Shown here in pieces: positions 6,496-12,922 of a stretch of 14,458 bases of DNA (position 1 is the stretch's first letter; each line of letters starts with the position of its first letter). The notes beneath the pieces are model-generated. The model was given only the letters and a program-made list of their open reading frames with translations. It had not been told where the DNA came from and searched no databases. Position numbers and translations under genes: made by a program. Origin of the DNA: VAZQ01 sp036555745 (GTDB lineage: Bacteria; Pseudomonadota; Alphaproteobacteria; Rhizobiales; Xanthobacteraceae); NCBI GenBank assembly GCA_036555745.1, contig DATBKV010000072.1, forward strand, positions 1 through 14,458, written 5' to 3'.

Positions 6496-6894
6496 TCAGA
6501 AGACCGTGCAGAGAATCTCTCCGCCCACGTTGTTGTCGCGGGCGTCATGGTCTGCCATCACGCCCTTCGGAGTGGAAAGGATCGCAACGCCCAATCCGTT
6601 GTTCACGCGCGGCAGCGCCTTCACCGAGGCATAGACCCGCCGGCCCGGCTTCGATACCCGCGCAATCTCGCGGATCACCGGCTCGCCGTCGAAGTATTTG
6701 AGCTCGATCTCGAGCTCATTGCGCCCGTTGGAATGCTCCACAGCGGTGTAGTCGCGGATGAAGCCTTCGCTCTTGAGCACCTCGAGCACGCTCACGCGCA
6801 GCCGCGAAGTCGGCATCGACACCTTGGACTTGTTCCGCATTTGCGCATTGTGAATGCGCGCGATCATGTCGCCGAGCGGGTCGTTCACAGCCAT
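6496..6894 (-). CDS. rpsH: 30S ribosomal protein S8
   Basis: S8 (uS8) is a primary 16S rRNA binder of the central domain. In E. coli it also represses the spc operon by binding mRNA near the rplE start. The 132-residue product starts MAVNDPLGDMIARIHNAQM, contains KVSMPTSRLRVSVLEVLKSEGF and ends with the C-terminal rRNA-binding region RVNNGLGVAILSTPKGVM and GGEILCTVF. Length is normal (about 130). Initiation should be strong: the ribosome-binding site overlaps the rpsN stop. Confidence 0.98.
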   Translation of the reverse strand: MAVNDPLGDMIARIHNAQMRNKSKVSMPTSRLRVSVLEVLKSEGFIRDYTAVEHSNGRNELEIELKYFDGEPVIREIARVSKPGRRVYASVKALPRVNNGLGVAILSTPKGVMADHDARDNNVGGEILCTVF

Positions 6895-6903
6895 CGTCCC
6901 AAC

Positions 6904-6909
6904 CCTCCT
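6904..6909 (-). promoter_or_regulatory. near-perfect Shine-Dalgarno site of rpsH overlapping the rpsN stop
   Basis: The minus strand reads TAAGGAGG, in which TAA is the rpsN stop codon and AGGAGG is the full anti-16S match. The ATG of rpsH follows after 9 bases. This is the strongest ribosome-binding site I noticed here, and it ties rpsH initiation to the end of rpsN translation. Confidence 0.85.
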
Positions 6910-7214
6910 TACCAGCTCGATTTGAGCAGGCCGGGGATCAGCCCCTTGGAGCCGAGCTCCCGCAGCGCGATGCGCGAAAGCTTATGCTTGCGATAATAAC
7001 CGCGCGGGCGGCCCGACAGTTCGCAGCGATTGCGAACGCGCGTCGCCGACGAGTTGCGCGGCAGCTCTGCGAGCTTCAGCGTCGCAGCAAATCGCTCTTC
7101 CATGGGCTTGCTCTTGTCGCGAGCAACGGCGCGCAGGCGCGAACGCCGGCCCGAATGCTTCTTCGTCAGCTTACGCCGCCGATTGTTCTTCTCGATCGCA
7201 CTTTTCTTCGCCAT
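6909..7214 (-). CDS. rpsN: 30S ribosomal protein S14 (zinc-independent form)
   Basis: S14 (uS14) is in the head of the small subunit next to S3 and S10. The 101-residue product is the long form lacking the CXXC zinc ribbon; only one cysteine is present. It starts MAKKSAIEKNNRRRKLTKKH and ends with the signature RVRNRCELSGRPRGYYRKHK and SRIALRELGSKGLIPGLLKSSW. The ATG at 7214 is preferred over the adjacent TTG at 7217; AGGAG lies 6 bases ahead. It follows rplE by 37 bases. Confidence 0.98.
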   Translation of the reverse strand: MAKKSAIEKNNRRRKLTKKHSGRRSRLRAVARDKSKPMEERFAATLKLAELPRNSSATRVRNRCELSGRPRGYYRKHKLSRIALRELGSKGLIPGLLKSSW

Positions 7215-7251
7215 CAATTTCTCCTGACTGTTCCGCGTCTGAGGATCGTCC

Positions 7252-7986
7252 TCACTGCCGGAACGGGAAGTTGAACGCGCTCAGCAGCGCGCGCGCCTCG
7301 TCGTCGGTCTTCGCGCTGGTGCATACCGTAATGTCCATGCCCCACACATCAGCGGCTTTGTCGTAGTCGATCTCGGGGAAAATGATGTGCTCCTTTACGC
7401 CGAGCGTATAGTTGCCCATCCCGTCGAAGCTTTTCGGCGACAGGCCGCGGAAGTCGCGCACCCGCGGTAGCGCGATGTTGATCAGCCGGTCGACGAACTC
7501 GTACATGCGTGCCTTGCGCAGAGTCACCTTGCAGCCGATCGGCTGACCGTCACGCACCTTGAAGGTGGCGATCGACTTTCTCGCCTTGGTGATGACCGCC
7601 TTCTGCCCGGAGATCAGGCCGAGATCATTGGCGGCGGACTCCACCTTCTTGCGATCGGCGACGCCTTCGCCGATGCCCATGTTGATCACGACCTTCTCGA
7701 TCACCGGCACCTGCATGCGGTTGTTGTAGCCGAACTGCTCAGCCAGGCGCTTGCGCACCACCTCGTCGAAATAGGTCTTCAGGCGCGGCGTGACGCGCTC
7801 CTCGCGCTTTTTCGGCTGCGGCGGCTTCGCGCCCGCGTCGCCCTTGGCGGCAGCTTTCTCCTTCTCGGGCTTGCCCTGCTTCTGCGCCGGCTGGCCTTGC
7901 TGCGCCTTCTCGCCCTTCTCGGGACGCGGCGGCTTCGCCGACTTGTCGGGCTTGCCAGGGTTGGCCTTGGCGTCCTTGTCAGCCAT
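7252..7986 (-). CDS. rplE: 50S ribosomal protein L5 with Lys/Pro-rich N-terminal extension
   Basis: L5 (uL5) binds 5S rRNA with L18, forms bridge B1b to S13 and touches P-site tRNA. The conserved protein spans residues 65-244: TPRLKTYFDEVVRKRLAEQF, VPVIEKVVINMGIGEGV, GQKAVITKARKSIATFK, IGCKVTLRK and GMDITVCTSAKTDDEARALL. Its 180 residues match the family (about 180-187). Residues 1-64 (bases 7795-7986) are extra: 15 Lys with many Pro, Gly, Gln, Glu and Ala, and no hydrophobic core, so probably disordered. The start at 7986 overlaps the rplX stop by 8 bases (ATGGCTGA), the usual arrangement, and I see no ATG, GTG or TTG start at the conserved N-terminus that would remove the extension. L5 certain; the extension is unusual. 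Confidence 0.95.
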   Translation of the reverse strand: MADKDAKANPGKPDKSAKPPRPEKGEKAQQGQPAQKQGKPEKEKAAAKGDAGAKPPQPKKREERVTPRLKTYFDEVVRKRLAEQFGYNNRMQVPVIEKVVINMGIGEGVADRKKVESAANDLGLISGQKAVITKARKSIATFKVRDGQPIGCKVTLRKARMYEFVDRLINIALPRVRDFRGLSPKSFDGMGNYTLGVKEHIIFPEIDYDKAADVWGMDITVCTSAKTDDEARALLSAFNFPFRQ

Positions 7987-8305
7987 CGATCTCGACTCCC
8001 GAACGCTTGGCCACCCGCACCTTCCGCCGATGCTCGCCTTCGCCCACGAACTTGAAACCGACCCGCGTCGGCTTGCCGTCCTTGGGATCGGCAAGGGCGA
8101 GATTGGACAGGTGCACCGTTGCTTCCTTCGAAATGATGCCGCCCTCCTGCTGAGGGCTCTGTTTCTGGTGGCGCTTGACCATGTTGATCCCCCGCACCAG
8201 CGCGCGGCCGGCGCTGACGCGCACCTCGATCACCTCTCCGGTGCGGCCTTTGTCGCGGCCGGTGAGCACGATCACCTTGTCGCCTTTGCGGATCTTGGCG
8301 GCCAT
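7979..8305 (-). CDS. rplX: 50S ribosomal protein L24
   Basis: L24 (uL24) is an early assembly-initiator protein at the polypeptide exit tunnel. The 108-residue product starts MAAKIRKGDKVIVLTGRDKG, the KOW motif (about residues 5-32), followed by VRGINMVKRHQKQS and GGIISKEATVHLSNLALADP, ending KVRVAKRSGVEIDG. Length is normal. The ATG at 8305 shares a base with the rplN stop (TGATG); a GTG one codon upstream is possible but less likely. The 3' end overlaps rplE by 8 bases. Confidence 0.97.
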   Translation of the reverse strand: MAAKIRKGDKVIVLTGRDKGRTGEVIEVRVSAGRALVRGINMVKRHQKQSPQQEGGIISKEATVHLSNLALADPKDGKPTRVGFKFVGEGEHRRKVRVAKRSGVEIDG

Positions 8306-8673
8306 CACAGCACCTCGGGTGCGAGCGAAATGATCTTCATGTGATTCTTCGCGCGCAGCTCACGCGGCACCGGACCGAAAATGCGGGTGCCGACTGGCTC
8401 CATTTGCGGATTGATCAGCACCGCCGCGTTGCGGTCGAAACGGATGATGGACCCGTCGGCGCGCTTGATGTCTTTCGAAATCCGCACCACCACCGCCTTC
8501 AACACGTCGCCCTTCTTTACCCGGCCACGCGGTATCGCCTCTTTCACCGACACGACGATGACGTCACCGATGGTAGCGTATTTGCGCTTCGAGCCGCCCA
8601 GCACCTTGATGCACATGACACGGCGCGCGCCGGAATTGTCCGCCACGTCGAGGTTGGTCTGCATTTGAATCAT
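8305..8673 (-). CDS. rplN: 50S ribosomal protein L14
   Basis: L14 (uL14) lies at the subunit interface, forms bridges to 16S helix 14 and is the docking site for the silencing factor RsfS. The 122-residue product is exactly family length. Signatures: MIQMQTNLDVADNSGARRVM, CIKVLGGSKRKYATIGD, VKEAIPRGRVKKGDVLKAVVVR and FGPVPRELRAKNHMKIISLAPEVL (last part). It begins the spc portion, 40 bases after rpsQ with no promoter that I can recognise, so the S10 and spc parts are probably cotranscribed. Confidence 0.98.
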   Translation of the reverse strand: MIQMQTNLDVADNSGARRVMCIKVLGGSKRKYATIGDVIVVSVKEAIPRGRVKKGDVLKAVVVRISKDIKRADGSIIRFDRNAAVLINPQMEPVGTRIFGPVPRELRAKNHMKIISLAPEVL

Positions 8674-8713
8674 GGCGCCATCCTCGTCCTGCTGCTTCCC
8701 GCGCCTATCGCGC

Positions 8714-8962
8714 TCACACCACTTTCTTCTTCTCGCCGCGTACCACTTCCCACCGCTTCAACCTGGAGAGCGGACGGCGCTCCTCGATCCAGACGATGTC
8801 GTCGACGTGATATTCATTGGTCTCGTCGTGGGCGTAGTACTTCTTGGTACGGCGAACCGTCTTCTTCATCACCGGATGGGTGAAGCGGCGTTCCACGCGC
8901 ACCACTATGGTTTTGTCCTGCTTGTCGCTCACGACGACGCCCTGCAGCATGCGCTTCGGCAT
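8714..8962 (-). CDS. rpsQ: 30S ribosomal protein S17
   Basis: S17 (uS17) is a primary 16S rRNA-binding protein of the 5' domain with an OB fold. The 82-residue product begins MPKRMLQGVVVSDKQDKTIV, continues VRVERRFTHPVMKKTVRRTK and KYYAHDETNEYHVDDIVWI, and ends in a basic KRWEVVRGEKKKVV. Length is normal (about 80-85). GAGGG directly abuts the ATG, so the spacing is unusually short. It starts 7 bases after rpmC. Confidence 0.97.
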   Translation of the reverse strand: MPKRMLQGVVVSDKQDKTIVVRVERRFTHPVMKKTVRRTKKYYAHDETNEYHVDDIVWIEERRPLSRLKRWEVVRGEKKKVV

Positions 8963-8969
8963 CCCTCGG

Positions 8970-9236
8970 TCACTCCGACTTGGCTCTTGAGCGCACGCTG
9001 CGCCTCGGTTTGGTTGCCGGCTTCTGCGGTCGCGCGGGTGCCGGCTGGCCGACCCGTTTCTGCGAGGCGATCGTCTTGATGCGGGCGATGTCGCGGCGCA
9101 CCTGCCGCACCCGGGCGGTGTTCTCGAGCTGCCCCGTCGCCCGCTGGAAGCGCAGGTTGAACCGCTCCTTCTTCAGTTTCAGCACCTCGTCGTCGAGCTG
9201 GTCGACGGTCATGGCCCTGAGATCAGCCGGCTTCAT
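8970..9236 (-). CDS. rpmC: 50S ribosomal protein L29 with basic C-terminal tail
   Basis: L29 (uL29) is a helical hairpin at the tunnel exit, next to L23, where trigger factor and SRP dock. Residues 1-61 are the normal protein: MKPADLRAMTVDQLDDEVLK, LKKERFNLRFQRATGQLENT and RVRQVRRDIARIKTIASQK. The usual length is 63-69. Here 88 residues are present, the last 27 (bases 8973-9053) being Pro/Ala/Arg/Lys-rich and ending SVRSRAKSE. GGGAG lies 5 bases before the ATG. It follows rplP by 15 bases. Confidence 0.96.
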   Translation of the reverse strand: MKPADLRAMTVDQLDDEVLKLKKERFNLRFQRATGQLENTARVRQVRRDIARIKTIASQKRVGQPAPARPQKPATKPRRSVRSRAKSE

Positions 9237-9251
9237 GCTTGCTCCCTCGGG

Positions 9252-9665
9252 CTATTCTGCGATGCGCTCGATGAACCGCGTCTTGATCGGCAGCTTGGCA
9301 GCGGCGAGCCCGAGCGCCTCGCGCGCGAGCGCCACCGACACGCCGTCGACCTCGAACAGGATGCGGCCCGGCTTGACCCTGGTGACCCAGTATTCGGGAG
9401 CGCCCTTGCCCGAGCCCATGCGGACTTCGAGCGGCTTCTTCGACACCGGCACGTCCGGATAGACGCGGATCCAGACCCGGCCCGCGCGCTTCATGTGACG
9501 AGTGAGCGCGCGCCGCGCCGCTTCGATCTGGCGCGCGGTGACCCGCTCGGGCTCCAGCGCCTTGAGGCCGAACTGGCCGAACGCAAGGTCCGCGCCCGAG
9601 GTCGCAACCCCCTTGATGCGGCCTTTGTGCGCTTTGCGGAATTTGGTCCGCATCGGTTGCAGCAT
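9252..9665 (-). CDS. rplP: 50S ribosomal protein L16
   Basis: L16 (uL16) organises the A-site and elongation-factor region of the large subunit. The 137-residue product is the expected length. It begins MLQPMRTKFRKAHKGRIKGV and carries ARRALTRHMKRAGRVWIRVYP, the loop VRMGSGKGAPEYWV (about 81-94, where Arg82 corresponds to the arginine hydroxylated in E. coli) and FEVDGVSVALAREALGLAA. Position 5 is Met where many homologues have Lys. AAGGA lies 8 bases before the ATG, and rpsC ends 32 bases upstream. Confidence 0.98.
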   Translation of the reverse strand: MLQPMRTKFRKAHKGRIKGVATSGADLAFGQFGLKALEPERVTARQIEAARRALTRHMKRAGRVWIRVYPDVPVSKKPLEVRMGSGKGAPEYWVTRVKPGRILFEVDGVSVALAREALGLAAAKLPIKTRFIERIAE

Positions 9666-9697
9666 GGCGCTTGTCCTTCCCTACCCGATCCGCCCGC

Positions 9698-10396
9698 TCA
9701 CGGCGCGTCCCGGCGCGGACGCCCGCCGTCGCCTTCCGCCATTTTCTTGTCCTGCGCCATCGGGTCGTGCTCCATGATCTCGCCCTTGAAGATCCACACC
9801 TTGACGCCGCAGGTACCGTAGGTGGTGAATGCGGTGGCCACGCCATAGTCGACATCCGCCCGCAACGTGTGCAGCGGCACGCGGCCCTCGCGGTACCATT
9901 CCATGCGCGCGATCTCGGCACCGCCGAGCCGTCCCGAGCAATTGATGCGGATGCCGCCGGCGCCGAGTCGCATCGCCGACTGCACGGCTCGTTTCATGGC
10001 GCGCCGGAAAGCAACCCGGCGCTCGAGCTGCTGCGCGATCGACTCGGCGACGAGTTGAGCGTCGAGCTCCGGTTTCCTGATCTCGACGATGTTGATGACC
10101 ACGTCCGACTTCGTGAGCTTGGCGACCTTCCGGCGCAGCTTCTCGATGTCGGCGCCCTTCTTGCCGATCACCACGCCCGGCCGCGCCGACTGAACGGTGA
10201 CGCGGCATTTCTTGTGTGGCCGCTCGATGACGATCTTCGACACCGCCGCCTGCTTGAGATCCTTCATCAGCTCCTCGCGGATCTTCATGTCCTCGTGGAG
10301 CAGCTGGCCGTACTCGTTCTTGCCGGAGTACCAGCGCGAATCCCAGGTGCGGTTGATGCCGAGGCGCAAGCCGACCGGATTGACCTTTTGACCCAT
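9698..10396 (-). CDS. rpsC: 30S ribosomal protein S3
   Basis: S3 (uS3) forms the mRNA entry channel with S4 and S5 and shares its helicase activity. The 232-residue product has the normal length. Domains: N-terminal MGQKVNPVGLRLGINRTWDS; type-2 KH domain about 40-107 with the GXXG loop VVIGKKGADI (Gly78-Lys-Lys-Gly81); and a C-terminal domain with GAGGIRINCSGRLGGAEIAR (146-165), VPLHTLRADVDYG and YGTCGVKVWIFKGE. The Arg/Asp/Gly tail is ordinary. AGAGG overlaps the rplV stop (TGAGAGG), 6 bases before the ATG. Confidence 0.98.
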   Translation of the reverse strand: MGQKVNPVGLRLGINRTWDSRWYSGKNEYGQLLHEDMKIREELMKDLKQAAVSKIVIERPHKKCRVTVQSARPGVVIGKKGADIEKLRRKVAKLTKSDVVINIVEIRKPELDAQLVAESIAQQLERRVAFRRAMKRAVQSAMRLGAGGIRINCSGRLGGAEIARMEWYREGRVPLHTLRADVDYGVATAFTTYGTCGVKVWIFKGEIMEHDPMAQDKKMAEGDGGRPRRDAP

Positions 10397-10406
10397 TTGT
10401 TACCTC

Positions 10407-10790
10407 TCAGGAAGCCGCCGCTTCAATCTCACGCACGACGATGGTCAGATTTGCAAACGGCTTGAATATGCGTCCCATGCGGCCGCGGCCGCGCGGATGA
10501 AAGCGCTTGATGACGAGCGCCTTGCCGACATGCGCTTCGGCGACGACGAGGTCGTCAACGTCGAGGTCGTGATTGTTCTCGGCATTGGCGATCGCCGATT
10601 CCAGACATTTGCGGACGTCGCGGGCGATGCGCTTGCGCGAGAATTCGAGATCCGCCAACGCGGTCGCCACCTTCTTGCCGCGGATCAGCTGCGCGACGAG
10701 GTTGAGCTTCTGCGGGCTCACCCGCAGCATGCGGGCGACCGCTTTGGCCTCATTCTCGGCGAGCGCGCGCTGGCGCGTCTTCTTGCTCAT
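10407..10790 (-). CDS. rplV: 50S ribosomal protein L22
   Basis: L22 (uL22) lines the exit tunnel; its beta-hairpin tip forms the constriction with L4 and is where macrolide resistance changes arise. The 127-residue product is family length. Signatures: ARMLRVSPQKLNLVAQLIRG (about 19-38), ALADLEFSRKRIARDVRKCL, ESAIANAENNHDLDVDDLVV, and the hairpin VIKRFHPRGRGRMGRIFKP (about 92-111) followed by LTIVVREIE. It starts 11 bases after rpsS, with AGGGA reaching into the rpsS TAG stop. Confidence 0.98.
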   Translation of the reverse strand: MSKKTRQRALAENEAKAVARMLRVSPQKLNLVAQLIRGKKVATALADLEFSRKRIARDVRKCLESAIANAENNHDLDVDDLVVAEAHVGKALVIKRFHPRGRGRMGRIFKPFANLTIVVREIEAAAS

Positions 10791-10801
10791 TTTCGTCTTC
10801 C

Positions 10802-11152
10802 CTAGCCTGACGAGCCGCCGCCGGCAGCCGGCGCTGCCGGTGCCGCCGCCGCCGCTCCGGGCGCAGCCGGCCCGCTCGCGCGCTTGGCCTTGCGGTCGGA
10901 GGAGTGGCCGTAGAACGTGCGCGTCGGCGCGAACTCGCCGAACTTGTGGCCGACCATTTCCTCCGTCACCAATACCGGGATGTGCTTCTGCCCGTTATAG
11001 ACGCCGAAGGTCAGCCCCACGAACTGGGGCAGGATGGTCGAGCGCCGGCTCCAGATCCTGATCATCTCGTGGCGACCCGATGCGCGTGACGCGTCGGCCT
11101 TCTTGAGCAGATAGCCGTCGACGAACGGGCCCTTCCAAATCGAACGCGCCAT
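10802..11152 (-). CDS. rpsS: 30S ribosomal protein S19 with Ala/Pro/Gly C-terminal tail
   Basis: S19 (uS19) sits in the small-subunit head with S13, and its C-terminal end points towards the tRNA sites. Residues 1-92 are a complete S19: MARSIWKGPFVDGYLLKKAD, RIWSRRSTILPQFVGLTFGV, YNGQKHIPVLVTEEMVGHK, FGEFAPTRTFYGH and a final DRKAKRA, where the family normally stops (92 residues). A further 24 residues (93-116, bases 10805-10876) consist only of Ala, Pro, Gly and Ser and end in TAG. The DNA there is a run of GCC-type triplets, suggesting expansion by slippage or a lost stop codon. The start at 11152 is the family start; it follows rplB by 14 bases. Confidence 0.96.
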   Translation of the reverse strand: MARSIWKGPFVDGYLLKKADASRASGRHEMIRIWSRRSTILPQFVGLTFGVYNGQKHIPVLVTEEMVGHKFGEFAPTRTFYGHSSDRKAKRASGPAAPGAAAAAPAAPAAGGGSSG

Positions 11153-11166
11153 GGATCCGTCCTCGT

Positions 11167-11991
11167 CTACTTCTTCCGCGCGTGGCGGCTGAGCATGATG
11201 AATTTGGTGGTGGACTTGTTCTTGCGGGTCTTCTTGCCCTTGGTCGGCTGACCCCAGGGCGTGACCGGATGCCGGCCGCCGCGGGTGCGCCCACCCAGCG
11301 GATGATCGACGGGGTTCATGGTCTCGCCCCGGACGTGACCGCGCCATCCCATCCAACGCGTGCGTCCGGCCTTCCCGATCGAGATGTTCATGTTGTCGGG
11401 ATTCGATACCGCTCCGATGCTGCCCATGCAGCGGCCGTGCACGAGGCGCTGCTCGGTCGAGTTGAGCCGCAGGATGACGTATTCGCCGTCGCGGCCGACG
11501 ATCTGCGCGTAGGTGCCGGCCGAGCGCGCGATCTGCCCGCCCTTGCCGATCTTGATCTCGACGTTGTGGATGATGGTTCCGATCGGAATGTTGCCGACCG
11601 GCATGGCGTTGCCCGGCTTTACGTCCACGTGCTCGCCCGACACCACGGTGTCGCCGGGGGAAAGCCGCTGCGGGGCCAGGATATAGGCGAGCTCGCCGTC
11701 CTCGTATTTGATCAGCGCGATGAAGCCGGTGCGGTTCGGGTCGTATTCGATGCGCTCGACCTTTGCGGGCGTGTCGAACTTGCGACGCTTGAAATCGATC
11801 TTGCGATAAGCGCGCTTGTGACCGCCGCCGCGGAAGCGCACCGTTGTGCGTCCCTGGTTGTTGCGTGCGCCGGTTGAACTTTTGCCTTCCGTCAGCGATT
11901 TGACCGGCGCACCCCGATGAAGGCCCGAGCGATCGACCAGAACAAGCTGGCGCTGGCTCGGCGTGACCGGATTATAGGATTTGAGTGCCAT
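11167..11991 (-). CDS. rplB: 50S ribosomal protein L2 with a shortened conserved loop
   Basis: L2 (uL2) is the largest core large-subunit protein, needed for subunit joining and for the peptidyl transferase region. The 274-residue product begins MALKSYNPVTPSQRQLVLVD and includes FRGGGHKRAYRKIDFKR, VERIEYDPNRTGFIALIKYE, GKGGQIARSAGTYAQIVGRD and IGKAGRTRWMG. His230 in MNPVDHP corresponds to E. coli His229 (mature numbering), implicated in peptidyl transfer. The next stretch reads PLGGRTRGGRHPVTPWG, whereas the family has PHGGGEGR before a similar GGRHPVTPWG: three residues (Gly-Glu-Gly) are missing and His is Leu. Apart from this, the length is normal (about 273-277). The start at 11991 fits the family; rplW lies 13 bases upstream. 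Confidence 0.97.
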   Translation of the reverse strand: MALKSYNPVTPSQRQLVLVDRSGLHRGAPVKSLTEGKSSTGARNNQGRTTVRFRGGGHKRAYRKIDFKRRKFDTPAKVERIEYDPNRTGFIALIKYEDGELAYILAPQRLSPGDTVVSGEHVDVKPGNAMPVGNIPIGTIIHNVEIKIGKGGQIARSAGTYAQIVGRDGEYVILRLNSTEQRLVHGRCMGSIGAVSNPDNMNISIGKAGRTRWMGWRGHVRGETMNPVDHPLGGRTRGGRHPVTPWGQPTKGKKTRKNKSTTKFIMLSRHARKK

Positions 11992-12004
11992 GGCGCCGCT
12001 TTCC

Positions 12005-12304
12005 TTACAGGCCCGTGGTGACATCGATGCGGTGGCCCTCCTCGAGGGTCACCACGGCGCGCTTGACCGGCGATTGCTCGCCCACGCTCCCTTTCACCGC
12101 CTTGACCTTGCCCTTGCGGACATGGGTGTTGACGCTCTTGACCTTGACATCGAACAGCTTCTCGATCGCTTCCTTAATCTGCGGCTTGGTCGCGTGGCTG
12201 GCGACCTTGAACATCACCTGATTGCGTTCCGAGGCGAGCGTCGCCTTCTCGGTGATGACCGGCGCGATGATCACGTCGTAGTGGCGCGGATCGGTCGTGC
12301 TCAT
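12005..12304 (-). CDS. rplW: 50S ribosomal protein L23
   Basis: L23 (uL23) surrounds the tunnel exit and is the docking point of trigger factor, SRP and the Sec machinery. The 99-residue product is normal length: DVIIAPVITEKATLASERNQ (about 10-29), MFKVASHATKPQIKEAIEKL, FDVKVKSVNTHVRKGKVKAV, ending in an alphaproteobacterial HRIDVTTGL. The ATG overlaps the rplD stop (ATGA), so translation is probably coupled. Confidence 0.98.
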   Translation of the reverse strand: MSTTDPRHYDVIIAPVITEKATLASERNQVMFKVASHATKPQIKEAIEKLFDVKVKSVNTHVRKGKVKAVKGSVGEQSPVKRAVVTLEEGHRIDVTTGL

Positions 12305-12921
12305 TTGAAACGCGCCTCCAACGCTTCCAGCGCCGACCGGGTCAGCACCAGCTTTGGCCGCCGCAGGATGTCGTAAACGTTGATGCCCTGCACCGGCAGC
12401 ACGTCGATGTTGGGAATGTTGCGCGCAGCGAGAGCGAATTTCGCCTCCACCTCGGCGCCATCGACGATGAGCGCACTGGTGAGTCCAAGTTTGGTGAAGC
12501 TCTTTTGCAACGCGCTGGTCTTGCCGTCCTTGGCGGTGGCCTTGTCGAGCACGATGATGCCGCCGTCCCTGGCCTTGGCCGACAGCGCGTGCTTGAGCGC
12601 CAGCGCGCGCACCTTCTTGGGAAGATCGATGGCGTGGCTGCGCGGTGTCGGCCCGAACGAGCGTCCGCCGCCGCGGAACAGATTGACCCGCGCCGAACCG
12701 TGACGGGCCGAGCCGGTCCCCTTCTGCCGGTACATCTTCTTGCCGGTGCGATTGATCTCGCCGCGATTCTTGACGTCGTGCGTGCCGCGCTGGCGTTTGG
12801 CGAGCTGCCAGCGCACGCAGCGATGCAGGATGTCCGCTCGCGGCTCGAGCCCGAAAATGGCGTCCGGCAGCTCGATCGAGCCCGCTGTTTCGCCGTCAAG
12901 GGACATGATGGTGAGCTCCAT
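12301..12921 (-). CDS. rplD: 50S ribosomal protein L4
   Basis: L4 (uL4) lines the exit tunnel; in E. coli it also represses the S10 operon by transcription and translation control. The 206-residue product is standard for the class. It begins MELTIMSLDGETAGSIELPD; the extended tunnel loop (about 42-95) includes KKMYRQKGTGSARHGSARVN and FRGGGRSFGPTPRSHAIDLP; the C-terminal fold has VRALALKHALSAKA and PNIDVLPVQGINVYDILRR. The start at 12921 lies one base after the rplC stop and matches the family. Its TGA overlaps the rplW start. Confidence 0.98.
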   Translation of the reverse strand: MELTIMSLDGETAGSIELPDAIFGLEPRADILHRCVRWQLAKRQRGTHDVKNRGEINRTGKKMYRQKGTGSARHGSARVNLFRGGGRSFGPTPRSHAIDLPKKVRALALKHALSAKARDGGIIVLDKATAKDGKTSALQKSFTKLGLTSALIVDGAEVEAKFALAARNIPNIDVLPVQGINVYDILRRPKLVLTRSALEALEARFK

Positions 12922-12922
12922 A

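Noticed and set aside
7240..7254. 6-bp hairpin TGAGGA/TCCTCA over the rplE stop codon as a terminator
   Set aside because: Short stem, no T-run after it, and it lies inside an operon with rpsN starting 37 bases later with a good ribosome-binding site. Probably chance.
11305..11330. Loss of the L2 catalytic histidine
   Set aside because: His230 in MNPVDHP is the residue equivalent to E. coli His229 and is present; only the second histidine of the loop is changed.
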